The notes: generated by a model not told the origin, from the sequence alone. A stretch of DNA of 64,000 nucleotides from Begonia masoniana (GCA_022432975.1 CM039509.1:15013790-15077789); one strand, 5' to 3'; counted from the first letter of the stretch, positions 12,742 through 24,010 are shown. Translations and numbers: made by a program.

Positions 12742-13278
12742 CATCCACTACTGTCATCCACTCCTGTCGTCCACTCTGTCATCCACTCTGTCATCCACTC
12801 CTGTCATCCACTTCTGTCATCCACTCTATGTCATCCACTGCTGTCATCCACTTCTGTCATCCACTCTATGTCATCCACTCCTGTTATCCACTCCTGTCAT
12901 CCACTCTATGTCATCCACTCCTGTCATCCACTCTATGTCATCCACTACTGTCATCCACTCCTGTCGTCCACTTCGTCGTCCACTCTGTCATCCACTCCTG
13001 TCATCCACTCCTGTCATCCACTTCTGTCATTCACTCTATGTCATCCACTGCTGTCATCCACTCCTGTCATCCACTCTATGTCATCCACTCTATGTCATCC
13101 ACTTCTATCATCCACTCTATGTCATCCACTCTATGTCATCCACTTCTATAGGATAGAGACGTTTGCGAGTATATATGATGTGTAACGCTCCGAGTTTTCT
13201 GAACTCGGTTTGTTACTCATAAACCCTTACATAACTAAGAAAATTTCGGATCAAATTTAAAACTTGCAGCAGAAAATC

Positions 13279-15459
13279 TGTAACACCCGACTTTAATTAA
13301 AAATTTAAAATAACAGATAAATCTATTAAGTATAATCGATGAATGAAATTTTAGTATAATGTAGGTTAGGTTGAAGAATGAGTAAGTAAGGGCATAAGGG
13401 TAATTGGCAAATTTGAAAGTGGATAAGGTATTTAAGGCAAAAAGTTTAGAGTAGCCGCCACCACTACTCATTTTCTTTCCCTTTCGGTCTTCAGCTCGAA
13501 CGGCAGAAATCTCTAGGCGATTCTCCTGCCAATTCTCCTTCAACCTAGGTAAGCCCTCCTTGTTTTCTTGCGATTTTAGTAGTTAGATAGCTGAGGGAGT
13601 ACAATGTGAGGAGTTTCGAGGAATGTTGTGATTTAGAGTAGGTTCGGGCTGAGCGACTATTGAGAATACCCGAGTTGTGGGGTTTCAAATTTGGTTCCTC
13701 AAACTCCTGTATTGATTCTGTGAAGTTTAGTGAAAGTTTGATATATGTACTATTATGATTTTAGGTGAGCGAGCTTCTGAAGTAGCATTTAGCCGAGCGA
13801 TTTCCAGGGAGCCAGGTAAGTAGAGTTTGTTTGTGCCTTCGGGCCTACATCACAAACAGTAGGATTTATGTATGTTTGTATGTTTATTTCCAGTTGTCAT
13901 GCATCATGTTTTGAAAGATTACGAAAATGAATTTACATGAAACGCATGGTAAATGTGAGCAGGATAATCAGAACAACTGTTAAGGGGGATTAATCCGCCC
14001 CTTAATTGAGAACAGAGGATTGAGGTTTTGGGAAAAGTGATCCACTTCCCAATCCTACAGGGGGATCAGACCAGTTAACTGTTAAGGGAATTAATCCGCC
14101 CCTTAATTGAGATCAGAGGATGTATGCTTTGGGGAATGACTGATCCACTTTCTCATCGTACAGAGGGATCCACAGAGAACAAATTTGAATACAACTGAGA
14201 TGAGAAAGTAGAGAATGCATGTTTAGGGAAATTTTTGTTTCATTAATTCATTTCATTCATTGCTCTACTTGCTTAGCATTAGGCTAATAGATGAGTTTGT
14301 GATGTAGATGAAGAAGTTACTGAAGGTGTGTTTACTGACCGATAAGAGGACCAGGCTGGTTGGAGGAGCATTTTCAGGCATCGGTTTGGCCATCTGTTGA
14401 GGCGGTTTAATCCATGGCTGCAGGTGTTGAGTTGGGAGTAACTAGTTAAGTATAGATGTTTCTTTTTCTGAAAATTTTATGATAGTAGTATTTTCAAAAC
14501 TTTGAATACATTCTGAGAATCTTTGATATTAGTGTTCTGTTGGGTTTTGAAAATACTGTTTTCTACTGGATTTGAGTGATGCAATGATTTGATCTGTCTC
14601 TGATTGGTCTTAGTAAAATGCTTAAATCCTTTGATAGTCAGAGCTTTCTTGGAATACAGCAGAATTACTGTTCTGAAGTCTATCGGCAGATGTTGGTTGA
14701 AGGAGTCATCCGGCTGACGTCATCGGTAGATGAAAGTGGTAAGTTCTGTCGTCTAGCGATCGGCAGATGTTGGATGAAGGAGTCATCCGGCTGACGTCAT
14801 CGGTAGATGAAAGTGGTAAGTTTTGTCGTCTAGCGATCGGCAGATGTTGGATGAAGGAGTCATCCGGCTGACGTCATCGGTAGATATAAGTTGCGAGTTG
14901 TCGTCTAGCGATCGGCAGATGCTGGAGGAAGGAATCCCCCGGCTGACGTCATCGGTAGATGTAAGTAGCAAGTTTTGTCGCCTAGCTATCGGTAGATGCA
15001 GTCTACCGAGAGTTGTCCTGTTTGTATATCTTCCGGCTGACGTCATCGGAAGATGTAGGTAGTGTTTGTCGTTTTGTGACCGGTTGATATAACCGAAGTT
15101 TTGTCGTTTGTCATCGGTAGAGGCCTCCTATTTTCTATTTCTGCTCCTTGTGTTGACTTTGTCGTCGGCAGATGTGTTTGACTTCTGCAATTTCATGGGT
15201 ATTCCACATTTTTAAAGCTTTATATTTTTGGCCCATTATTCTTAACACTCCCAACAATTATTTTGAAATGTTTTCACAGATTATTTAACTTCATTGATGT
15301 TCGATTGATTTCCGCTGCAAGTTTTAAAATACATCGAGTTTTAGAAAATGTCAAATTTTGACTGTCGAGTGAAATATTTTTAAATTTAGTATCAAGTCGT
15401 CATGGTTCGGTTCAGTGTGTTGAGTAGCAAACCAGGTTTAGATAACTCGGGGCGTTACA
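13279..15459 (+). mobile_element. Solo LTR nested in the minus-strand LTR
   Basis: Begins TGTAACACCCGAC, ends CGGGGCGTTACA, 2181 bp, flanked by AAATC at 13274-13278 and 15460-15464. A GTATTTAAGG box near 13429 precedes 'agtagccgccacc'. Two intron-like leader segments are visible: 13549-13764 (AG|GTAAGC to TTTTAG|GTGA) and 13816-14307 (CAG|GTAAGT to GATGTAG). A motif array fills 14683-15185. It is close to the LTRs of element A (22036-31189) in layout and shares the end 'gataactcggggcgttaca'. Confidence 0.88.
14683..15185 (+). repeat. 77-bp tandem repeat with CGGCAGATG and GTCGTCTAG
   Basis: CGGCAGATG starts near 14686, 14761, 14838 and 14913, giving a unit of about 75-77 bp. Each unit holds GATCGGCAGATG, TCATCCGGCTGACGTCATCGG and GTCGTCTAGC. 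The CGGCTGACGTCATCGG part contains TGACGTCA, a perfect palindrome of the bZIP (CRE/TGA) type. Units decay after 14990. Confidence 0.88.
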
Positions 15460-15649
15460 AAATCTTTGAACAAAGCAAGGTCAAGCAAAATTATAAAATA
15501 GTGTTTGATTAATCAATCAGAATATTAAAGAAATGATTCAGCCGGAAGGGATGAAGGCTTAGACATGAAATGTTTAAAGTTTAAAAAATCAAACACAACA
15601 TCCGCTGAACAAAGTCAACAAAAGGGGGCGGAAATCAACCGAAGGCTTC

Positions 15650-15975
15650 CACCGGTGACGTCAGCCGGATGAATCGCTCATCCAGCCTCTGCCAACCACA
15701 ACATGACAAATCATTTGCTCACGCCTTCCGGTTAGACATACTACATACACCGGTCATAAAAGGACAAGATTTCTACTACATCATCCGGTTGGTTTAATAC
15801 ACGACATCCACCGGTCACTAAACGACAAAACTTCTACTTGTATCTTCCGATAGACCAAAAACACACATTTCCTACACACACCATCCGATGACATCAGTCG
15901 GATGATTCAATCCGCCAACATCAACCGGTGGACAAAACACAACATCCACCGGTGAATTTCATTCACCGATGATTG
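15650..15975 (-). repeat. CGGNNGATG motif array (minus strand)
   Basis: Repeated ccggatgaat, catccggttgg, catccaccggtcac and ccggtgaattt, with TGACGTCA-like cores (ggtgacgtcagccgg). This is the same motif family as in the other LTRs, but in the minus orientation, as expected for the minus-strand LTR that holds it. Confidence 0.8.
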
Positions 15976-17382
15976 AACTTACAAATTTTACCCAAAACAT
16001 TCAAAACCATCTAACCCTAAGTAACTTCAGAAATCCAACAAATAACCATTTGAAACCAACATATAAACATATATTCTTATCCAGTAACAATCCCAAAACT
16101 TGCAATTTATAACAAAACCAAATCAAATTTTTCACAGCAGAAGGAACTCAAATATTCTAATCCCTCAACCATTACTACTACCAAATTCTTTGCACTCTCA
16201 ACAGGACATTAGGAAATTAGGCTCCACATACAGACAAATGTTAAACCGCCTCATCAAATACCAAACCGTGGCATGAACATGCTTCAGCAACTTCACCTAT
16301 TCCTCAGCAATTTCAGAAAATTCTTAAGTAGTTACCTCAGCACCTACATCACAAAACTCATCTATTAGCCTAATGCTAAGCAAGTAAAGCAATAATGAAA
16401 TGAAATACTGAAACATAAATCCTAATCATGCAGTTTCTACTTTCACATCTCAGTTGCAATTTCGTTCATTCACTGATATGATCCCTCGGTTCCATTGGAA
16501 AGTGGATCAATTTTCCCAAAGTCATACATCATCTTCTCGATTAAGGGGCGGATTAGTTCCCTTAACAACTGATCTGATCCCTCCATTCCATTGGGAGTGG
16601 GATCGGTTCTCCCAAAGTAATAAATCATCTACTCGATTAAGGGGCGGATTAGTTCCCTTAATAGCTAATCTGTTTCATCCTGTTCATACTTTGCCATAAC
16701 ATTACATATGAAAATCATTTTCGTATTTCTTCGAAAACATGATGCATGACATACAGAAAACACACAAACATGCATAAACCTACTGTTTTGTGATGTAGGC
16801 CCAAAGACACACACAATACTTCACTTACCTAGTTTTTCCCCGATAGATTCCTGGTTAAAAGCTATCTCGAGAGTTGGCTCACCTAAAACATAAGCACAAC
16901 ATTACTTAACTTCATTCTAAACCATTCAGAAATTTTAGGGGAACTAGTTGGAAGCTCGGTTCCTCGAGCATTCTCGATTTATCACCGAAACTTGAACTCA
17001 GCTCACACACACAGTATACCTAGAACACTCATTCTACCAGAAGCAAATCGCCAAATGTATAACCTACATTTATCCTAAACCATCAGCAGAAAGGGCTCAA
17101 AGAAGAACTTACCTACGCTGATGAAGAATCAGGCAAGAAAATCACTGAGAGAGAGTCTGTTGAGCGAGCCGAATACCAAACAAGGAAATGAAACAGTGGC
17201 GGCTAAAACCCTTAGCTAGCCGCTTTTAATACTAACCTTTGTAAAATTATGCATTTGCCCTTAACCAACCAACTTTAACCTAATTGATCAACCAATTAAA
17301 TTCACTTAGTTCCATACAAATAAACCTCAAAAGTGCAGCTATAAGAATATCATGTTAGACAATTATCGAATGCTACATGATG

Positions 17383-17620
17383 AGTGCTTGAGTAAATGTC
17401 ATTAAACGTATACATATCTAAGATATGAAATGTATAGTTCGAAAAGTTAAATCTGTGGAGATATAGGAAATTGTCATCTCCTGTTAAAGGTTTACGGTTG
17501 TAGCGTGGTTGAGAGTTAGTATGGAAACCAAAAGTTAGGAAGTTAGGAGGGTGGAGTAATTAAGTTGAGAAATAACTAAGCTCAAATTTTGAGGACAAAA
17601 TTTTTGTAAGGAGGATAGAT
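17383..17620 (+). mobile_element. 3' end of a gypsy internal region with polypurine tract
   Basis: AT-rich DNA ending 'ttttgaggacaaaat' plus GTAAGGAGGATAGAT directly before the LTR at 17621. Element A has the same arrangement (GAGGACAAAATTC, AAGGAGGGTAGAT). It is the last piece of a + strand element whose pol is no longer recognisable; its left part is separated by the inserted LTRs. Confidence 0.7.
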
Positions 17621-17836
17621 TGTAACACCCGAAAATTTTCTACAACGTACGTAGGCCTTGGATTAGGCGGTTAAGGGAGTTTAATGTTTTATTTTGGGTT
17701 ATGTTAGGTGTATAATTTTAAGAGTAAAATTGGAAGAGAAAGTTAAGAGGAAATCTTAGATTTAAGTGGTTAGAAATTGAGGTTGAGTTGGTAAGTAAAA
17801 GTGAACACAATGGGAAGGATTTAGAAGTTTCCAACG

Positions 17837-17866
17837 TAGGAAGGAAGGAAGGAAGGAAGGAAGGAA
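17837..17866. repeat. (GGAA)n microsatellite
   Basis: About seven GGAA units inside the LTR at 17621-20094, upstream of its presumed transcription start. Confidence 0.85.
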
Positions 17867-18974
17867 AAGTAAGAGGTTGAAAAGTCAAAAAAGTGATAGG
17901 TTGAAAATTCAAAGTTAGTGATGAACCAATAGGAAACAAATAAAAAGCTAGTAATTGAATGAAGATGTGGTCAGTGAGAGACAATTCACGTTGGAATTTA
18001 GGAGCGAAAGAAGATGTGGCTATTTATAAAAATGAAAACTTAGAAGGAGAAAAGTTAAAAGTGAAAAAGTAAAAATGGTTAAAGAGAAAAATTCCCTTTC
18101 TTCTTCCTCATTCTTCCCACGATTTCTTCCTCCATAGCCGATTCTTCTCCCTCTCATTCCTTCAAGATTTCTCAAGTTTAAGGTATGAAATTAAATGGGT
18201 TTTTAGTTTTATACGTTTAGGTGATGGTTTTTGGTGTTTTTAGAGGATTTTGGTGGAGATTGATTAGGGTTTGGAAACCCTAGGAGTTGAAGTCCGGGAT
18301 TTCTTGGCTAGTTTTCTTTCAAGATTTAGTGTTTTAAAGATTAAATGGATTAGTTTAGGTGGTTTATGGAGTTAGAATGGTGATTTGGTGGAAGATTGTG
18401 AAATACCGGTTTTTAGAGCAAAGGGTGCCGGTTCTGTTTTTGTATTTCCGACTTGGCCAATGTGTTTGGTTGGTTAATTTAAGTGTTTCAATGGATAGTA
18501 GACGTGTATATGTTTACAGATTGGGGTAGCACGTCAAAATCCGTTGAAAAACGAGAAAGTTATGGCCGTTTGAAGTTGGATGCTAGAAATTGTGCATGAA
18601 ATCGGGTTTTAGGACTTTGAGAGTGAATTTGTTTTAAGTGTTGTTTAGCTTAGTTAGAAAACCTTTAGAGTTTATTAGTGGCTTATTAAGTTGAATTTTC
18701 TGTATTTTAGGTCCTCGATCTAGCGAAGTGATTTGAAGAAGTAAGCAATTGAAAGCCGAGCAGTCAGGTAAGTAGTGGTTGTTATCCTTTCACCTTCGGG
18801 CCTACACCATAGAATGTGAGGATTTAATGATTATTTGTTTTGCTTCGTGTTGTGTTGAGTTGTTGTGTTGTGTTGCATATCTTTGAAGCATGCATCATGG
18901 TTTATAGCACGCTAGTTACGAATAGTGGCATTGTTTGGTATTGTGAGGGTGAACGGTAGTTGGATAAAGAATAA

Positions 18975-19168
18975 GGCATCCTTTAGATGCGGGCAAATTT
19001 TAAGGCATCCTATGGGTGTAGACAAATTTTAAGGCATCCTATGGGTGTAGGCACATAAGGCATCTAACGATGCAGGCAAATCTTAAGGCATCCTATGGAT
19101 GCGGGCAAACTTTAAGGCATCGTGATGATGCAGGCACCTTTTAAGGCATCGCGATCGATGCAGGCAAA
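18975..19168 (+). repeat. ggcatc...gatgc tandem array
   Basis: About seven units of 22-31 bp of the type 'aaggcatcctatgggtgtaggcaaattt'. Many units are small inverted repeats (GGCATC..GATGC). The array sits inside the second intron-like leader segment of the LTR at 17621-20094. Confidence 0.85.
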
Positions 19169-19774
19169 TTTTATTAGCCCAACTGAACGTTAGAAACTGC
19201 ATGTGATAGGATTGATTGCATTGTGTGTTATTGCATTCATTATTCCCTATTTGCTAAGCATTAGGCTTACGTTTTGTGTTATGTGGTGTAGGTGACGAGG
19301 TATATACAAGTGAGGTTGAGTGCGAGGATCACGACTAGGAGCAGTCAGAGATCCACGGGGCACGCCGGTGCAGGTAATTGTCGGGGCGCTTCGACCTGGT
19401 TCTCGGGATGTGTGGTTTGTGTTTGGGGTTTGATATTTTGTGGTTGTTTAACAAATTTGATATCTATGGTTTTGGCACAATTGTGGACTTGGGTTAGATG
19501 TTTTATATATATATTTACAGGTTTTAGAGTTTTGCAAATTTTAGGCGTTATGTCACTCGTTTTGGTTTTAAAATAAACAACGTCGAGTTATTTTCTCTAT
19601 TGTTTTTATTAATCGTTTTAAATCGGTTTTCCAAGATTTTTACGGGGCACGAAGTCGGGAGTATTGGAAATGTGTGGTTAAATTTTCAGGAAATTTGGAG
19701 GTGTTTGGCTCAAAAAAAATGAAGAAAATTGAGGAAAAGATGAAAAGTGGGCGTTTTTGGCCGAAGAGACCCGA

Positions 19775-19855
19775 GGAGGCCTGATCGATCGGGCGCTGGG
19801 CGCCGATCGATCGGCCACAGGGCACGCAGGCGCGCGCGCGGCGCCTAACGCACGG
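19775..19855. repeat. GATCGATCG / GGCGC palindrome cluster
   Basis: Contains CTGATCGATCGGGCGC, GGCGCCGATCGATCGGCC and a GCGCGCGCGC run near the 3' end of the LTR, in otherwise AT-rich DNA. It is similar in style to the CGATCG clusters in the element-B-type LTRs (46980-47110, 58420-58570). Confidence 0.75.
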
Positions 19856-20094
19856 CGCACAGCACCAATTTTTTTAAAAATATTTTTTAATTTCCTATTT
19901 CTACTATGTTTTAACTTGATATTTTTCGACATATTTTAAACGTATTTTGACACGTTTTCCCACAAAAATCGAAGGTTCGAGAAACCTAAAACCCGAGTCA
20001 AAAAATTTACGAAAATAATTTTAAACGTCATTTTAAACGCGGAATAGTTTAGCAAGGTAACGCACCGAGCCGGGGCGGGTTCGGGGGCGTTACA

Positions 20095-21093
20095 CTAAAC
20101 TAATCCCGGTAGGTTATCGTTGTTTTTGTTGTTGCTGTTTTTCGCCATCCAACTATTGAACCTCTCACCCATCTCTCTATAGGACTCAGCGAGATAATTT
20201 TGTGTCTCAATCACCTCTCTTTAGGACGCGATCACCCCACTCTATCCTATGGCGAGCTCATCAACTCTGTCTATGAGAAGCTGGATGTCCTGCTGCTGGC
20301 TCTGTTGTAGCTCAAGCACCTGCTGTTGGTGCGTCTGCTGCATCTGATACATCTGCTGTAAATACTGCATTTTGTCCCATCCACTAGTCTCCTTCTAGGG
20401 GACAATTGGCAGTGATGCAGTCTCCTCCATCGACACTGCTCGAGAGATGGATGCCCTCTGATCTCTCTTTAGAACCCAAGCGCAATCGACTTCCACGAGG
20501 CTCATTCGTATCAAATGAGTCATGTTAAATACGTCAGTGGATCTGTAAGCTATTCTCTGCTCGCCAACTGGTAGCTAAATACCAGCTCGCTTGATTATCT
20601 TCAGAATCAGTGCCCCGTACGGGAGATTCGTCCTGGATGTCCACCTGAGATCATGTATGTGACTTAAAATCAAGAAGCCAGGGTCAAAAGGTTTTTCGTT
20701 GCACAACTTCTCACAGGTCCATGCAGCTCACGAGATTTCGATATCCATCTCGCGACAGAAGGGTGTAGGTTAGCATGTTGCAAAGAATGGGCAGTCTTCA
20801 CCAACACCCCAATGTTGGAATTACTATGAATTCTCCGTAGGAACTATACTCCCTCGGGCAATGTGAAAAATGGGCAGTCTTTAGAAGAATGATAATATTG
20901 ATTCACCCCTTCCGTAGTAAACCTCAACACTTCATTCACTGTCTCTAGACGTATCATAAACTCCGTACTAAGGATGTACGTCCACAAACCAGTCAAAACT
21001 CCATTTCCCACGGTTGCTGTCAAGTTCGCATAGAACAAGCGAACAATGCTCTCGCAGCTATCATCACTCAATGCATAGACCCTACGTAGGCCG
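20095..21093 (-). pseudogene. Remnant of a 'putative plant transposon protein' gene (3' part)
   Basis: Read on the minus strand, 21071-20844 gives SDDSCESIVRLFYANL, then WTYILSTEFM and NQYYHSSKDCPFF. Further down, broken by stops and frame changes, come SHIHDLRWTSRTNLPYGALI, ILKIIKRAGI, THLIRMSLVEVDCAWVLKRD and a glutamine-rich QQMYQMQQTHQQQVLELQQ coiled coil. The order matches the minus-strand gene in the MULE at 41843-50168 (CEKIVRLFYAN, EKYYHS, LIQKIIEHF, LHLVRMGLQEVDGRW). Both resemble the family Pfam calls 'putative plant transposon protein' (PF20167, from memory). The 5' part lies at 31548-31720, cut off by an inserted LTR. The 3' side ends at the LTR 17621-20094. Confidence 0.65.
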
Positions 21094-22164
21094 TGTAGGA
21101 TCGAGATTGTCTAAGAGGGGGGTGAATTAGACCTTTTTAAATTTTCTTAATTGCTAACTACAAGCAGTCAACCAGTAAAAAAAATTAGAGAGATAGAGAG
21201 AAAAATCAACACACAGATTTTTACGTGGTTCGACCAAAGCTTGCCTACATCCACGCTTCAAGGTTCACCCCTTGAAGATCCTTAACCTTCTCCTCAGTGA
21301 GAAAACACAGATCGGAATTCCGGGCTCCGATCAACTGCCTTTACAATTCTGGATTATTCTTCACGGGCGATAATCCATTGCCTTATACAGATTTGAGTTT
21401 GTAATAATCAAAACGATCTAAACTCTCTCAAAGGTTAAATCTCAAGTTTAGGTTCGAGAGGAGTAGATGAAATACAGAGTATGAATATTTCGCAGATTAG
21501 GGCTCAAGAATAAAATTCGCAAAAGTTGTTCCTTCGTGCTCTAACCTTGGCTTAAATACTCTATGAGTTAATCGGCTCTTGCCTTCAATGCTCCTTATCC
21601 AATAATGGAAGCTTTGTTACCGTTGGAGCAGCTTTCGTACAATTTCAGGTAGCCGTTGCCGTCTATAGTTGCAAATCGCAGTCGCCTTTAATGTTCTGTA
21701 GTTAAGGCTTGAAAACGACGTCACTGTAGCTTCGCGGTATATTTAAATTCTGGCGGAAGACAATGTTGTTTTAGTTTTGAACCGCCAGCGGATGATGAGT
21801 CTTTAAAACGCTGAACCGGTATCGGATGATGAAGCTTTAATATATTGAACCGGCATCGGATGAGAAAAACTTTAGACGTCTTCCGGCTTTGTCGTTTAGT
21901 GAGCGTAGGATGTCTTCGTGAAGTCTTCTTTGAATCTCATCCGGCTTTGTCGTCTAGCCAGCGGTGGAGTTCTTCTTCGAAGTCATCCACCTTGTCGTTT
22001 AGTGACCGGTGGAGTTCTTCTTCGAAGTCATCCGCTGTAGCACCTGGTTCTATCGAACCAGCCTTTTATTATTAAAGTAATACACTTGACTAGGTAATGA
22101 ATTAAATAAGGTTATTGAACAACTTGTTAAGGGTATTAGAGTAATTTACAATGTTCAAAAGTTG

Positions 22165-23070
22165 GGTAACGTATTTAAGAATAAGGGTTGGGTTTATTGC
22201 ACTGTAGCCGCCACCCCCCCCCTCTCATACTCTTCTCTTCGGAAACTTTCAGCTCAAGCAGCCGAGCTCTCTAGGCGATTCTCCTCGCTCGGTTCTCCTT
22301 CGACTTAAGTAAGTTTCTTTTCCTTATTTCTCTTGTGGTATAGTGGTGAAATGCCTGGAGGATTGCAATGTGAGGATTTTGAGGATGCTGAGATTGAGTG
22401 TGGATTCGGGTTTTAGCGATAAGAAGGAATGCTCGGGTAGTAGAGTTTCTAACTAGATTTCTCGAACCACTGTTTGATATTTTGAAAGGTTTAGTGAAGC
22501 CTTGATTTATATTCTGTATGAACTTAGGTGAACAGACCTCCGAAGTAGCTAGCAACCAGACAGATTTCCAGGAGCCAGGTAAGTAAAGTATTGCTTGTGC
22601 CTTCGGGCCTACATCACAAAACAGTAGGTTTATGTATGCTTGAATGTTTCTATTGTCCATGCATCATGTTTTGTTAAAAGTTACGAAAATGAATTTCATG
22701 TAAAGAATGGTAAGGTATGAACTGTATGCGACAGACAAGCTATTAAGGGAACTAATCCACCCCTTAACTTATGAAGGGATTTAGACATTGAGAGAAGTGA
22801 TCCCACTCCCAAGGGAACCATGGGATCAGATCAAGTGTTAAGGGAATTCATCTGCCCCTTAATTAAGTAGGAGGATGTAGACATTGGGAGAATTGATCCC
22901 ACTCCCAAGGGAACCATGGGATCAGATCATGTTATGAACGAATGCGTATGCCACTGAGATGAGAAAAAATAGAAACTGCATATTTAGGAGTTTAAGTTCA
23001 GCATTTTACTTCATTCATATACTGCTTTACTTACTTAGCATTAGGCTAATAGATGAGTTTTGTGATGTAG
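22165..23070 (+). promoter_or_regulatory. Element A promoter and spliced-leader-like region
   Basis: GTATTTAAGA at 22171-22180 is a plausible TATA box, followed by 'ttgcactgtagccgccacc', which recurs after the TATA-like boxes of several LTRs here. Two intron-like segments follow: 22309-22527 (GTAAGT to GAACTTAG|GTGA) and 22579-23070 (GAGCCAG|GTAAGT to GATGTAG|GTGA), leaving a 51-base exon. GCTTAGCATTAGGCTAAT sits about 30-40 bases before the second acceptor, where a plant branch point is expected. Splicing is inferred, not shown. Confidence 0.5.
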
Positions 23071-23479
23071 GTGAAGAAGTGTTAGCAGGTGTGTCTCCTG
23101 ATCGTGTTGAGGAATAGTGGACGTTGGAGGAGTGCATTCAGGCTTCGGCATGGTAACTGATGGGGCGGTTTAGCATGTTGTCTACAGATGTGGAGGTTTA
23201 GTGGATAATGATTTAATCGAGTATATGAAGTTTTTAGTAAATGAGATTACAGCTATTTGACTTTGTTTTCGAGAATTTCTGATTTTCATGTTTTTACTGA
23301 TTTTGATCAATACAATGACTTGGAGTGTTATGAAAGGATTTTTGGTAAAATGTTTTAAGTCTGTTAGATAGTCGAAGCTTTCTCGGGTTATAGACAGGTT
23401 GTTCAGTCCATTGGTAGGAATTGAATAATTTTTGTATCAGTGGATATGTGTAGAGGTTTATTGCGTTCTGTGGAAGGAA

Positions 23480-24010
23480 ATCGTGTTGATGTCTATCGGA
23501 AGAAGGAAGTCTATCGGTAGATGTGGTGTGTCAGTCTGTCGGAAGATGAAAGTCTATCGGCAGATGCCTTAAGGAGTCACGTGAGAAGCACGTGTCGGCA
23601 AATGTAGTCTGTTCGATCGGAAGGTGTAGAGTATTAAGTCGTCGAGTAGTGATCGGCAGGTGTAGTCTGAGAGAGTTAAGGGGTTTTCTCGTTTAGCGAA
23701 TCGGAAGATGTAGAGTAATCTGTTTGTCGTAGTGAATCGGAAGATGTAGTGTATGTTTTAATTCTATCGGAAGGAGTCATATTGTTGTTATCGGAAGATG
23801 TCGTGTGTTTATCTATTGAGAGATGAAATTGCGCTGACTTCATCGGCAGATGAAGTTATGTTGACTTCATCGGCAAATGAAGTGGTGTATGAAGTTCTCA
23901 CGACTTCATCGGCAGATGAAGTTTTGGGTGAAGTCGTGTAGACGTCATCGGCAGAAGCCTTTGGTTTTCTACTTCTGCTTCTTCTGTTGACTTTGTCGTC
24001 GGCAGATGAA
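23480..24010 (+). repeat. CGGNNGATG motif array, element A 5' LTR
   Basis: About 18 copies of TCGGAAGATG, TCGGCAGATG or TCGGTAGATG, spaced 20-45 bases apart, ending with GACTTCATCGGCAGATGAAG units that are themselves near-palindromic. The same array is at 30420-30940 in the 3' LTR. Confidence 0.88.

Larger units (their letters stand above)
10996..13147. repeat. catccac minisatellite (interrupted)
   Basis: Tandem units of 11-16 bases of the type 'tgtcatccactcc' or 'tatgtcatccactc', about 50 base pairs on the left and about 400 on the right of an inserted solo LTR (11046-12741). The reverse complement contains GTGGATGA, close to the CGGTGGATG motif arrayed in the other LTRs. Open frames through this array (one of 154 codons) are repeat artefacts, not genes. 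Confidence 0.85.
9739..13175 (+). mobile_element. Partial gypsy-type LTR, split by a solo LTR
   Basis: Starts TGTAACACTCGG at 9739. Further in it has the leader signature shared by the other LTRs here: CAACAG|GTAAGTTC followed by 'ggccctacatcacggaggtactagg' near 10181-10245, and GTTGTAG|GTACGG near 10657. It runs into a catccac minisatellite (10996-11045, resuming 12742-13147) that is interrupted by the solo LTR 11046-12741. I could not find its TTACA end or a target duplication, so it is probably truncated before 13175. Confidence 0.55.
13181..17377 (-). mobile_element. Minus-strand solo LTR, split by a second solo LTR
   Basis: On the plus strand it begins TGTAACGCTCCGAG and ends ATGCTACA, flanked by TGATG at 13176-13180 and 17378-17382, a perfect 5-bp target duplication. 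Removing the nested solo LTR (13279-15459) and one duplicated AAATC leaves about 2011 bp. Read on the minus strand it has the family leader: an intron-like segment 16828-16344 (AG|GTAAGT to GATGTAG|GTG), the GCTTAGCATTAGGCTAAT branch-like stretch, and a downstream CGGNNGATG array (seen as catccgg at 15650-15975). Confidence 0.85.
17621..20094 (+). mobile_element. 3' LTR of a degraded gypsy element
   Basis: Starts TGTAACACCCG after a polypurine tract and ends GGGGGCGTTACA, 2474 bp. It has two intron-like leader segments, 18183-18710 (AG|GTATGA to TTTTAG|GTCC) and 18768-19291 (CAG|GTAAGT to GGTGTAG|GTGA), with 'ccttcgggcctacacc' just after the second donor and GCATTAGGCTTAC before its acceptor. 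It also carries a GGAA microsatellite (17837-17866), a ggcatc tandem array and a GATCG palindrome cluster. The matching 5' LTR is not in the window. Confidence 0.8.

Noticed and set aside
12692..13185. Overlapping frames of 105-154 codons
   Set aside because: They are translations of the catccac minisatellite; three frames stay open because the repeat lacks stops.
14683..14990. CRISPR-like regular repeats
   Set aside because: The units are degenerate full tandem repeats without unique spacers, inside a plant LTR; no cas genes.
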